NCBI GenBank assembly: GCA_028583605.1 | Contig: CM053337.1 | Coordinates: forward strand, 26,336,162 to 26,400,161 | Direction of reading: 5' to 3' | Source: Dastarcus helophoroides | Taxonomy: Eukaryota > Arthropoda > Insecta > Coleoptera > Bothrideridae | DNA: 64,000 nt | Shown here: positions 33,823 to 44,775 of the stretch, piece by piece | Layout: each line of letters starts with the position of its first letter | How positions within the stretch are numbered: position 1 is the first letter of the stretch | Program-made: the position numbers and the translations under genes | The notes under the pieces: generated by a model | Seen by the model: only the letters and a program-made list of their open reading frames with translations | Databases searched by the model: none | What the model was told of the DNA's origin: nothing

Positions 33823-34030
33823 TTAATACAAAATTGAAAAAAAAATTAAAATTTTGAGCATAAATTCGATATTTCGACATTTTTCCAAGAAGAGATTTAC
33901 AAAAATTTGAAAAAAAATATAAACTTCAAAAGGTTAAAAATTAAATACTTCAGCATAAGTAAGAACTTTAATCTAAATTTCTAGCAAAAAAATCAAGATA
34001 TTGGGTTTAAAAATATGAATGTTAAAATAT

Positions 34031-35420
34031 ATATTGAGTGGACCATAAATAATGGTACATAGAGCAAGAGTGGATTCTTTGCATAAAAATAACGTGACTT
34101 AGCCATATTTTTTTTACCAAAAGTTGATATTAACGAGGATTGGATGTCAAAGTTGAAAAAAAAAAAAATTTTTTTCGCATAACTGATGAACACGTTTCAC
34201 TATAGACAGGAAATTTGGCATGCGGGGAATGCTTTGGTCAAAAAATTTTAATTTTCTAACAGATTGCCAGTAACTCATAAGGGCGTCACCTTCGCTACTC
34301 TGTTTTATGCTAAAGCATCGTAACTTTTTAGTGCCTCCATGTACACTTATTTTAAATAGATACTTTTATTAACCTACATTTTCTACGTAAAAAAAGTATA
34401 CTATTTGAATATTTATACAAGCAACCGTTTTCAAGATATTTGCCTTCAAAGTTTGCCGTACGTTTATTTCAAGTTATGTAAATGTGAATTTATCGCAGTA
34501 GATTTCAACATAAAAGTAATATAACTCACTCAAAAATAGTCTAGATCAAATATTATTCCACTGACATCATCATTTAACATACTTTTTAAATTTTTAAAGC
34601 AAATTTAAAAAAATACCAAAACAAAATTCATTTTCAAAAATAAATATTCCAGAAATGATCTTTGTCATGTAAAGAAATTGTATACAGTTAAAAATCTGGC
34701 TGCCCTTTATTAGAATTTATATCCAAATATCAGCTTTGACCACCCAGACTATTAAAATTTTCTTGTGCTGACTCAGAGATCATATCTCACATCTCTAGGT
34801 TAGAAAAGAAATTATGTCTTAATTTCTTGCATTTTTTATATTGAGATTTTCAAAATTTAGGTAATTAATATTAGTAGCAAAGAAATATTTGACAAGAATT
34901 ACTTTGAAAGCTGCCTTATTATTACCTTTTTCAAGCCTGCTTCTTCGAAAATTTAATATCTTCAGTAATTTAAAACGAAAGCACTTCAAACTTTAAAGAC
35001 AAATATCTCAAAAGGATTGCTTGTATTAATTTTCAGAAAGTATACCTTTTTTACGAAACAAATATGGGGAAATGAAATAACTTATTTAAAATTAAGATAC
35101 GTGGGTACACAAAAAAGTTATGATGATTTAGAATCATGCAGGATAGCGCAGGTAGCGCCACCTATCAACTATTGGAAATATGTTAGCAAATTAGAATTCG
35201 TTGACTTAAGAAACCTCCTTGTGCCAAATTTCGTGCCTATATTTACAATTTATTCAATAGTTATTCGAAAAATTCGAATTTTTTTTTCAACTTTGACACC
35301 CTGTATCTCTGTAAATATCAATTTTTGCTATAAAGTAAATGTAGCTAGATCACATTATTTTTATACGAAAAATCTACCCTTGCTCTGTGTATCATTACTT
35401 ATGGTCCAGCCTGTAGATAT
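34031..35420. mobile_element. long foldback element with ~430-bp arms
   Basis: Arms at about 34031-34460 and 34985-35420 are inverted copies sharing GGACCATAA, AGAGCAAG, AGTATAC and TACAAGCAA in the same order, about 75-80% alike by eye. The spacer is about 500 bp. A 139-codon open frame at 35017-35436 lies inside the right arm and is not conserved in the left arm, so I do not count it as a gene. Confidence 0.65.
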
Positions 35421-36269
35421 TGAAATTGATAACTGAAAGAAAATTTTTTAAATTGAAACCAAAGTTTTCAAAAAAAAGTTTTAAATAATATTTATTTAAC
35501 AAACGAATAGTTTTTCGAAGAGAATTGGATCTGAATATCAAGAAAATGAGCCAACATTTCAATCTTGGAAATACCCGCGAAAATTTTTTTATTTTTAAAA
35601 TATAGTCATTCAAATGAAAATTAAACTATTTAAATATAAAAAGTTTCACGAAAAAGTGAAACCTCGAAATTTAGAATTTTTTGCAACTTGATGTTGATAA
35701 AACAAATGATATATCCCGTTACCTGATTTATAGCATGCAGTTAAACTTCAAACTCTTTTTGACATTTTACCTCTAAACCGACAATTTTTACTGTAAACCC
35801 TAAACTTTCAAGAAAAATCCAAAATTGTGTTTCAAACTCAATATATCTGTTTTTTTGGAAATTGTTAATAATATAAGCCTACCTGGTAATAAAACATGAT
35901 TTTTACATAGAATCTTCCTTGTCATATTGCGTTTCCGATATGACAAGTTATAGTGATTGTAATTAATAATATCTTGCTCAGTAATAAGCATTTTGTTTAG
36001 CCAATTTACTGAAAGAATTTAAAGACAAAATTGTCGGCGTGCAATTTGTGCATCTTCTATTTCCATGACAATTATTGCTATACATTTAATTTCGCCAGCT
36101 TATTTTCAAGGCATGTTGCATAGTTTCTGGCGATTCAGTGATTGCACATTTTTAAACATTCTAAGCAACTAAAATTGTCTTGGTATTTTAGCTTTAGCAC
36201 ACTTGTGATAGTTTCCCATCAATCCCTGGCATTTAAAAACAAATTTAAATCTACTTTAAATAATGTACC
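35421..36269. other. anonymous AT-rich DNA
   Basis: No gene is supported. The part 36030-36200 is somewhat less AT-rich. Confidence 0.4.
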
Positions 36270-36425
36270 TCTCTTCCTATCTCTCTGAAGATGATAGCTT
36301 TGCTATCGAATTGCGTTAGAGCAATCATTGTTGTGTTTTTAATCTTTCTTGGTTTCAGGCGACAACACTTGTATTTCAATTTTTGAATATAACTAAGGAC
36401 CAGTCCGTTCCACTCCAAATATTGC
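36270..36425 (+). repeat. dispersed repeat with hammerhead-like hairpin, copy 2
   Basis: Plus strand: hairpin, TTGTTGTGTTTTTAATCTTT, CTTGGTTTCAGG, then ACTAAGGACCAGTCCGTTCC. The hairpin at 36280-36322 has the CTGAAGA core and a perfect stem II (GATAGC/GCTATC), but GAAAC is mutated to GAATT. Confidence 0.7.
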
Positions 36426-37689
36426 CTTTGTTCATAATCCGAACATTTAAATGAGAAGTTTAACACTTTTCAAAATAAGTAATTTTCAAATATCTGCTTT
36501 TGGTTTTGCTTTTGGTTTACACTAAAGCACCTACACGAGACTGAAAGCAGCAGAAATAAAACTTAAACCATCCGGGAAAATTCACGATGTCAAAGTTGAA
36601 GCTAAGTAGGGAAAAAGTGTGTCAAAATTTAGCTAATTCGATGTAGCAGTTTGTGGTCGTTTTTGTTAAGAATCTCAGGAATTACTCCGCGTAAAGTTAT
36701 TTTTATTTAAATCGCTTATCCGAACTTTAATTGGCATTGTCAAGGCGTACGGAAATTAGAAGTCCTTCGACTCTACATGGAAACAACTTTGCCGGTTTGA
36801 TTGTTAATAAGAGCAATTTAATTATTCTTTAGGAGTAGTTTGTAATTAAAGTGCGCTTTTCGTTCGGAAAACTGGAGAAATCGCACTGTAATATTTCGAA
36901 TCTAGCGAATACGGCTCGTAATCAAGTCTTTTGTTGTTGACACAAAAGATTTGACTCTAGCTATAAAGTAATTGGAGAAACCAGTTCTTAACGAGTTAGC
37001 AAATTGCCAGAAATACAGCCGTGGAACTCAATCAAAATTTATACGTTAGAGTGACCTGGATATCTTCGGGGAATTAGAACTATCGATTTTGTTTTAGTAC
37101 TTTTCTGATGAGGCGCTCTCAGAATGTTAATCCAATTTAATAAGCAGCTATTGATTGATGGCCTTTCAACGACAGAAACACCTTCATTTGAATTCCTCGC
37201 GAACGCCCTATTCCCAAAACATCGGAAATCAGGAATAACTAAAGGTGATTTAGTTGAGGTGCGTAATAACACCAGGAATTTCGCTCTATCAGTTGCCACT
37301 TACTAAAGGTGAGATTGAAGAGCATATAAAAACTAATAATACCGCTTACAAAAGATTACGAATTATTAATTGGGCAGATTCCAGCAGATGTTGGCAAAGT
37401 TTTCTTTCTCCAAAGCAGCAGACACTGTAAATTTGCCACATTTAAAAAAATTAGGAGACTGAGATGTTAGGATTTATCCATATCAGAGGTGCCAAGAGCC
37501 TCGAAAAGTTCAGAAAATAAGATACTTTTGTATACTTGGTTTCTCAATTTGTCTCAATTTTGTTATTAAAGAGATAATTTGGAGGACTAACTATAAGTCT
37601 AATATTTCTTTACACTTGCTTATAATTGTTCAAATTTAACTAAGCTCCACGTGAAACACAACAGTGTCACAAGCAAATCTATTATTATT
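36426..37689. other. mostly unique DNA
   Basis: No gene is supported. An 86-codon open frame at 37039-37299 (minus) and a 60-codon one opposite show no family resemblance. The segment 36650-36990 is listed separately. Confidence 0.4.
36650..36990. promoter_or_regulatory. possible conserved noncoding segment
   Basis: Balanced composition and homeodomain-type words (TTTAATTATT near 36817, TGTAATTAAA near 36841) in DNA that lacks repeats. The call is an inference from base composition only. Confidence 0.15.
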
Positions 37690-38835
37690 ATCATTATTAT
37701 TTATTTGTCTTATCTCACTCTCTGTTCTCTAGCGGATTTTGTACTTTTACCGGGAGTATACTATGCTTCTAAGGTAAAAATATTTTAATCAAATAACTTT
37801 CCTAATAATGAGTGCTGTTTTTAGCAATACTGTCTTTTACAGCATCTTCAAATTTTGTTCTCCAGGTATCTCTCTGATGTTTCTCACGGTACTTTTTCCA
37901 GTGACTTCACTTGCACCTATAACCAGAGAAACTATATATGCCTCCATATTCCACATTCGCTGTACTTCAATTTGCAGGTCCTTATATTTATTTCGTTTCT
38001 CAGCTTCCTCTTGGATGATGTTATAATTTGAGGGGATGGCTACATCTATGATCATGCATTTTTTTCTCTTTATCTTTGATTATTATATCAGGTTCATTAG
38101 CTGGTATAGCTCTGTCGGTTTGTACTTGTGTGTCCCATATTATAGTGACTTTCGCTGAGTCGGTAACAGGAGCTGGATTGTGCAAATACCATTTTTCTTC
38201 TGTTGGTTCTATTTTATATAATATATATTCCAGTGTGAGTTACATCTTTCAAGGTATTCTTTTTTTGTAAGGATGAGGCAGGCTGATATTATGGGCTGCA
38301 CGGTCTCCTTTTGTGTTTTACATAGTCTACATCTAGGATCATCCTGGGTATGTAATATTTTGTTTCTTTAGAAATTCGTTGCTATCGCTTTTTCTTGCCA
38401 TGATGTTATTTGCGCTTCAGTTTCGCCTTTGATGTCTCCTCTTTTTAGCCAACTCTACGTTGTTTGCTTATCCACGTGTTCCATTTGCACTTCCTTCAAA
38501 GATTGTTCATGAAGTGGTTTGTTTTCCCATTTACCTTTAAATTCTTTATTTATTCTTCTTTTGAATTTATCTTTGACTATTTTGACCCTTTTTGTATCTT
38601 CTTGTGTTATGTCTGTGTTTTCTATCTTCTCTTCTTCGACCTGACCATCTTAAATGTTGCTGATGTTATCTATTTCATAGTTGTATATGCTATAGGTGGT
38701 AACTATATATGCTATAGGTGATAACTGGTACAGCCAGACTGGTAATAGCGATGCATTTATTTTTCGGGTTTAGTTCAGTTTTTGCTATCATTCTAAGTCG
38801 TCTAAAATATTCGCTTTTAATTTTTCTTTTGATTT
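37690..38835 (-). mobile_element. LINE copy A (YMDD-type family), 5'-truncated
   Basis: Minus strand: from a thumb piece (KSEYFRRLRMIAKTELNPKN near 38800) to a Cys/His block (DPRCRLCKTQKETVQ near 38320) and a C-terminal domain ending near 37815. It is followed by a TTATTATTATCATTATTATT tail on the plus strand at about 37680-37705. Confidence 0.75.
37815..38450 (-). pseudogene. LINE C-terminal domain, copy A
   Basis: In minus-strand order: SWLKRGDIKGETEAQI, a CRLC.....ETVQ..SAC zinc-knuckle-like block, KWYLHNPAPVTDSAKV, PDIIIKDKEKK and, after a frameshift near 38055, IIDVAIPSNYNIIQEEAEKR followed by KYKDLQIEVQRMWN. This conserved block follows the RT in a group of non-LTR elements. I do not assign an enzymatic function to it. 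One frameshift and several stops break it. Confidence 0.75.
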
Positions 38836-40505
38836 TCTCTGTTATTATTATCATTATTATTATTATTATTAATATTATTATTATTGTTGTGATTTATTCT
38901 CAGCTGTGGCTGGTCTGTCTACTTCAACTTGCGGGTAATGTTAACCACGCAATAGTGCAATGGTGCACGTTTTCAGCGTGACGGTTTTCTGTACATTTAT
39001 GTCTATTGTCTATGTCTATTGAGACATCTAGTTTTCTTAGAATCTATAAAAATGATAACGGTGTTACCCATGTTGAAGACAGAATTATCGGTACCATTTT
39101 GACGTGGCATTACTTCCAGAGCTCTTTCACATCAATTGCCAATGGTGTGTATTTTTTTTCTTGTTCTTTTTGTTGAACGTTGGTGTCTAATGGTATGACA
39201 AAGTGAATAAGGTAGTTGTTTGTTCCTTTTTTATCATTTAAGTGATCTCAGGTCTATTGTATGCCATTGTCCTGTCAGTTCGCATCGTTACGTCCCAATA
39301 CCGTTTTGCTTCTCTATTTTCCAACAGTTGTTGCGGAGAGTACTTAAAGTATGACTGCCTTTGTGTATTTAAATTGTGATTAAGAGCTATTTTCTGGTGA
39401 GGAATTTTGGCTGCTGTTTGTGTTTGTCTGTGCCTGCAAGCAATTTGCATCCGCTTACAATGTGTTTGATGGTTTCGGGATACAGATGGCATTTCCTACG
39501 GAGATCCTCTGGTTCCTTTAATATATACTTGCGATAGTTTTTTTTGTTGCTATTACGTGGTCTTGTATCACCAAAGTAAATCCTTTTGTTTCAGGGTGTA
39601 ATTGTCCAGAAGTCAGCCATGAGTATAAATGTTCTTTGCTGATATGAGGTTGTTGCACTATTTGGTAGTGGCGACCGTGCAGAGCTTCCTGGGAGCATTG
39701 TAATAGTTTTGGTTTTAATGCAGCTCGGTAACGTCTCTTAGTCTTCTTTCTCTTTGATGCCTTGACAATGTGATTCTTTCTGTTCATTCTTTTGGATGGT
39801 GCATTCTATGTTGTGATAGTTCCTTACGATTTGTTTTGTTTATTTTCCCAGTATCCCTGGTTGACAATTGATGATTCCAAATAAATATGTCAAAAGTGGT
39901 ATTGCGTAGGTATTGATGGCTTTTATAATATTTTTCGAGTTTAGTTTAGAATTTAGAATGTTTTTTATAGTTTTAAATTATTTGTATTTTTATTTGTTTG
40001 TGGTCCAGTCTGGAGCTTTGCTGAGATCCCAGATATTTGTATGTTTCCTGTTCTTTCATCATCCATATTAATTCTTTGTTCGTTGTTTCTATTCCTTGAA
40101 TTTCAGCCCATCTTTCCTTTTCGATTCTGAAAACTTTGCAGCTATCTATTCCAAACTGCATTCTCAGGTCTTTACTGACATCTTCGGTTGTTTTAATTAG
40201 GTAATTGATTTGAGTGGGTGTTCAACCATATATTTTAATGTCATCCATATACATGAGGTGACTTACTGTGTGCTCTATTCTTAATCTATTTTTTTAAATG
40301 AAAGCTGTATGTCGTCTGATTAAGAGACCTCGATAGTGGGTTTAGGGCTGCATAGAACCAAAGGGCGCTTATAGAACCACCTTGAAAAACATCCTCTTTA
40401 TTGATATGTGATAAGTTGTGACTTCGTTTCCTGTGTTTAGGTGTACAGTCGTTTTTCACGATTTCATTAGGTGCCCTAAGAATGTACTTACTTAGTGTCT
40501 TTGGG
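38836..40505 (-). mobile_element. LINE copy B (YMDD-type family)
   Basis: Minus strand from about 40430 to 38896: RT palm with YMDDIK, thumb, Cys/His block and the same C-terminal domain as copy A. It ends in an ATTATTATT-rich tail at 38843-38895, directly against the truncated 5' end of copy A. The 5' part upstream of the palm is missing. Confidence 0.75.
39060..40420 (-). pseudogene. reverse transcriptase with YMDD box plus C-terminal domain, copy B
   Basis: RT part: a degraded GVFQGDSLS-like motif near 40370, LRIEHTVSHLMYMDDIKIYG (YMDD at about 40240-40251), MQFGIDSCKVFRIEKERW and QETYKYLG (40161-39973). Then HYQIVQQPHISKEHLYSWLT (39690-39600), the CHLYPET-like Cys/His block and YWDVTMRTDRTMAYNRPEI (about 39300). 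The last part continues in another frame to about 39060. Multiple frameshifts. Confidence 0.75.
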
Positions 40506-40539
40506 ACTTTATATATTATTATTATTAAAAAGCTTATAT

Positions 40540-40780
40540 GACCAAATCCACAGAAGAAACACCTTAAATGGCTACTTGATGTCAGTTTTTACAAAAGTTT
40601 AAACAATGACGGTCCCAAAATAAAGCCCTGTGGAATGTTGCAGGAAACAAACTTTACATCAGAATGACATTTATCAAAAACTCTTTGAATGACTTAATTT
40701 TTATCTAGTTTTTACTGCTATATAATTAGATCCAAGATGAAAATTGAAAATTTACGTGAATCGACTTTAAGGTAATCTTA
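40540..40780 (-). pseudogene. Jockey-type LINE RT fragment
   Basis: The minus strand reads FDKCHSDVKFVSCNIPQGFI then LGPSLFKLL, the (V/I)PQGSILGPLLF motif of Jockey/I-type reverse transcriptases. Only this short piece remains, upstream of copy B. Confidence 0.7.
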
Positions 40781-40789
40781 TTTCTGTTA

Positions 40790-41775
40790 CTACTATTAAC
40801 GATTTGATTGAAATAATGTTTCAGCTCGCATAGCTATTAAGAACACCTCTAGATGTTATCTGATAACTCTTTGAGTCGGCCATCTTGGATAAATTTCGTC
40901 ATAAACAAAGCGAGTGGCGGTAGAGTACATTTACAATTACATTATCATTACAAGCACAATAAACTAGAGGAAGGACAGTGATGTAAATAATCACTTTGTA
41001 GCATCATCGTGTTATGTAACTGGAAATACAAACAAGGGTCTTAGGAGGGTAAAGTGTGTAATCTTAGAACATTCATTCTTATTCAGTTAGCGTTGAGCGG
41101 GATGCCCTCAGAAAATTTATTAAAGGGTTTCCTTCGTAGAGGAGAGAATGCCCAGAATTACCCAATATAAGCATTTAACTGTTTCTCGCAACACTAACAG
41201 TCGCTGCGCCCTCACCGAATATTTACTAGGAACATTAGGCAAATTTTTGCATTCTATCAAGGACAAGTTGATTAATTATTCACAAAAGGGTCTAATTGCT
41301 CCAGCAGAGACTTTGCTGTTCCAATCTTATATCTCAACGTTGGCGCAAAGAGTTTTATAATAGCACTTTACCGGAGGCCATATCAGATAATCGAAACGAA
41401 AGCACCTTAGAAAGGCTTGATTGTTTAATAATCGCCGACTACTACTTTTATAGTATTGTTACGCTTTACCGGCTTTCAACATCCTATTTTCGAAATTTTT
41501 ATTATCGAGCATGTCCCACAAGTTGTCAGGTAATATTACTGGAAAGAGGAAATCTATTAAATAGGCAAAATACTTTGGACTTTTATAGCAATTCAGGAAA
41601 GAATTAAATGCAAGCTTGTTTAGGTTTTGTCAAGAAAAAACTAAAAAATGTATTTTCTTAAAATATGCTTCAACTGCAGTCCTGTAATCTGATCGAAAAA
41701 TAAAACATTTAGCCATTTTTGCTTTGTTTCTCATGAACTATACAGGCTTTGTGAGTGGTTGGAAATTAGAAACCA
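40790..41775. other. mostly unique, less AT-rich DNA
   Basis: Two unremarkable frames (41148-41360, 70 codons; 41296-41607, 103 codons) do not resemble known families. The segment 41040-41600 has balanced composition and could be conserved noncoding DNA. Confidence 0.35.
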
Positions 41776-42273
41776 ATGTGGTTAAGTAGAATGCTGCACA
41801 AGATGGGTAAGTTAAGGCATTTGAATTTGAGATATAGCGGTTTAATCTACCGAAAACGTCCGTTGGCAATTATTAGTCAAGCTTGTGTTACTTTTCTTGA
41901 TATTTTTTTACTATTTTATTCTGATGATAAGCGTGATTGGAAACGCCTCTGTTTTCAATGCTTTCGTCGTGTCGATCCTTTCCCAATATTTTTATTTTGC
42001 ATCAGAATGCTGATGACCTATAAGAAAATTTTAATTGAGATCATCCAAACCTTCAAATTTGCTTGGTGCGTTTTTTACCCGCAAAATAGTGGAGTGGGTT
42101 ACCATCGCGGCTACGATTCCCAGCCTGTAATAAATAGGGCGTGTATTGCTTTTCCTTTTGCTGAAGGCAATTTAAATTTTAGAATTATTTTTCACTTTCT
42201 AATTCATCTTACAACATTAATCTCTACTGCAGAGATTTACGCTGATAAACATAGCTGTAAAATTTTATTCTAG
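41776..42273 (+). CDS. hypothetical ORF, 165 codons
   Basis: This is the longest open frame outside mobile elements and starts at an ATG. I recognise no family. The product would be basic and hydrophobic in places (a stretch near residues 38-48 reads TFLDIFLLFYS), with 8 Cys. No splice sites, promoter or poly(A) signal clearly belong to it. In AT-rich DNA with a locally higher GC content, an open frame of this length can occur by chance. I consider it more likely noncoding. Confidence 0.15.
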   Translation: MWLSRMLHKMGKLRHLNLRYSGLIYRKRPLAIISQACVTFLDIFLLFYSDDKRDWKRLCFQCFRRVDPFPIFLFCIRMLMTYKKILIEIIQTFKFAWCVFYPQNSGVGYHRGYDSQPVINRACIAFPFAEGNLNFRIIFHFLIHLTTLISTAEIYADKHSCKILF

Positions 42274-43500
42274 AATTTTCAATATTTTTCTAGTTTTTAA
42301 ACTCATGGTCAAAAAAATGCCTAAATACCAAGCCCTATTAAACATTTTTTTTTTTAAATTCCATGTTTCGAAAGTTCGTGTTAACTCTCGAATTCTGGCT
42401 TTAATATTAAATTAAAAACTGAAATTTAATAATTCTTAATCTTATAGATTTTATTAATGTTAAGGTTGCAATTTTTTGTAAACTAATTGTACTATTTATT
42501 TGAAGGCATTTCTCAAAATTTTCAGTTTAATGTTCAAAAAAACTAAAATAGTAATTTTCAATTAAACTGAGATTTGCGAGAAAATTTTACGAGAAAATTT
42601 TTTAGTTTTGAAATCTTTTTCACTTTTATCACATATTTGGGTTTTAAGCCCAAAATTTTGGCGCTAATTGAGAATGTTTAAGTTGAAATAATGAAAAATG
42701 TTCTTAAATATTTAGTATTCTTTAAAGTTTCGATATAATTTCCAGAATTTGACGTCAAGTTAAAAATTTTCGAATAAATTTTCTAGAAGATATTTTTAAA
42801 CACTATTCCATTGCATCTCTAAAAATTAATTTTAAATGTAAAATTTTAACACTCAACTCCAAATTTCAAAGGACATTTTTTTTTCAAAATTCTATAATTC
42901 GTTTGCAACCTTTTTCCTGTAAATTTGGCTTCAAAATCGAAAATTTTTGATCGTAAAGATGCTAATACAAGAAAGCCATTCAAAAATCTAAATTTACTTC
43001 TGTATGAGATAAGAAAAGGGTCGCTTTTTGTAAAAGAACTTTTTGAGATATTGCAATTGGGACTTTTCTAGATATCTTGATTTAAGAAATAGTTATTGGT
43101 TTTTAAGATTGAAATTGAAAAATATTTAAGTTTTAATTTGATGTTATAAGTAAAAAATGAAATATTAAATCAAATAATAAAAAATCCTAAGCCTACGTTC
43201 CCAAAGTTAAAAAAAAAAGAAAATTATTTAAACTTCTTTAGAATTTCTCTTGAAATTTCTGTTTCTGCTGTAAATAACTTTTTTTAGAAATTTCTGTATT
43301 TTGACTTCTTTCTTGAAATTTCATAAACCAAGAAGAAAAAAAATCAAAATTGTTATAACTTTGATTGTGTCTAGAAATCTTGACGTGATTCTTGACATTT
43401 CGTTATTAAAACTGTTTAAAAAAGTTTCCATTTTAAATTTAAAATTGGAAAACTGAAAAAAAAAAACAGATATATTCTGCTGTTCTTTCAAATTTTATTT
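42274..43500. other. AT-rich DNA
   Basis: Degenerate AT-rich words similar to the T-rich fields, with no gene. Confidence 0.4.
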
Positions 43501-43504
43501 TATT

Positions 43505-43517
43505 TAGCTCCCTTTTG
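43505..43517. repeat. target-site duplication, left
   Basis: TAGCTCCCTTTTG, identical to 44294-44306. Confidence 0.85.
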
Positions 43518-44293
43518 TACGCAAGTAGAATGCAACCTAGACTACAAATTCAAGCAGCCCTCTAGGCGTGTATAGTGAATCATAGGTATCTGAACTACAA
43601 ACAGTTGAAACACGGACACCTAGCGAAGCGGTTGCTCTCTAGAAAACATTTCCCAGAAGACAAGGGTTCTAATGCACAGACCAATAGGTATGAACATTTA
43701 TTAGATTCAAAGTTTGGAAACCAAAGACTGGTTTCGATCTTGTTAGATCTCGTCAGTTTGGTATATCCAACTCGAATGCTAACAAGTGTTCCGACAAGTA
43801 AGTACTAAAGCATTCACGGACGTCAAGCGTGTGACTCTTAGTACTACCACCTGTCTTTGGTTTCCAAACTTCGAATCTAATAAATGTTTACATCTATTGG
43901 TCTGTGCATTAGAATCCTTGTCTTCTGGGAAATTTTCCTAGAGACCAATTGCTTCGCTAGGTGGCAGTGTTTCAACTGTTGGTAGTTCAGCTGTTGGTAG
44001 TTCACTATACATGCCTGGAGGGCATGTATAGTGAATTTGTAGTCTAGGTTGCATTCTACTTGCCTACGACATTGTTGGCGATGGCCATAGTTTCTCTATG
44101 GACCAATAGATGGTAGTACTAAGATTCATAGGCTTGGCGTCCGTGAATTCTTTAGTACTTACTTGTCGGAACATTTGTTAGCATTCGAGTTGGATATACC
44201 AAACTGGCGAGATCTAACAAGATCGAAACCGGTCTTTGGTTTCCAAACTTTGAATCTAATAAATGTTCACACCTATTGGTCTGTGCATTAGAA
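43518..44293. mobile_element. palindromic tRNA-derived SINE-like element
   Basis: It is flanked by a perfect 13-bp duplication, TAGCTCCCTTTTG (43505-43517 and 44294-44306), typical of LINE-driven target-primed insertion. Inside are a plus-strand unit with an A-box-like TAGCGAAGCGG (43621-43631) and a B-box-like GGTTCTAATGC (43665-43675). An inverted unit has the same boxes at 43951-43959 and 43906-43917. A third overlapping inverted segment (44130-44293) mirrors 43665-43830, and 43520-43548 mirrors about 44025-44062. The whole is a multi-palindrome. Confidence 0.75.
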
Positions 44294-44306
44294 TAGCTCC
44301 CTTTTG
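44294..44306. repeat. target-site duplication, right
   Basis: TAGCTCCCTTTTG, identical to 43505-43517. Confidence 0.85.
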
Positions 44307-44639
44307 CTTTAAATTTGATTGCTATTAAAAGTTCAATTCGCGTCTAGAATTTCGGCCAAACTAATTGGTCATATTCTGTAGCTAATGTCAAAAAGCAACG
44401 TTACATACAACAATTTGTTTTATTTATGGAGAACATGCAGTCCGGAGACTGATTCATTACATGCAAAATTGAATATACATTTTCACCTCCACAAAGAGTA
44501 GATTTCGAAAAATATTTTCTTAACCGATGTCTCTCGTATAAGGAACGTATTTGCGACACTTCAGATTAAATTCAATAGTTTCGTAGATTCCGTGACGTGC
44601 GAGTGGTATTTACCTTTTATATACTGAGATACCGAGTAT

Positions 44640-44775
44640 CTTTCTGAAGATGATAGCTAAATATGACGCATTAGAGCAACCTTTGTTGTGTTTTTTAATG
44701 TTTCTTGCTTTGAGAGGACAAGATTTGAATTTCAATTTTTGAAGATAACCAAGGATCAGTACGTTCTACCAAAAT
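44640..44775 (+). repeat. dispersed repeat with hammerhead-like hairpin, copy 3 (degraded)
   Basis: It starts TTTCTGAAGATGATAGC and keeps the flank CAACCTTTGTTGTGTTTTTT and ACCAAGGATCAGTACGTTCT. The right half of stem II and GAAAC are lost (ATATGACGCATT), so this copy could not fold. Confidence 0.7.

Noticed and set aside
35017..35436. 139-codon open frame as a gene
   Set aside because: It lies inside one arm of the foldback element, starts without ATG, and the frame is not kept in the opposite arm.
37105..37170. CTGATGAGG followed by GAAAC about 50 bases later, as a second hammerhead
   Set aside because: CTGATGAG at 37105 and GAAAC near 37165 are too far apart with no complementary stem II, and no stem I pairs around them.
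38840..38900. ATTATT repeat as an independent satellite
   Set aside because: It sits exactly at the 3' end of LINE copy B and is better read as its tail.
42008..42030. CTGATGA at 42010 as hammerhead core
   Set aside because: No GAAAC and no paired stem II follow.
43621..43680. A true tRNA gene
   Set aside because: A-box and B-box words are present but there is no acceptor stem pairing or credible anticodon stem, so it is tRNA-derived at most.
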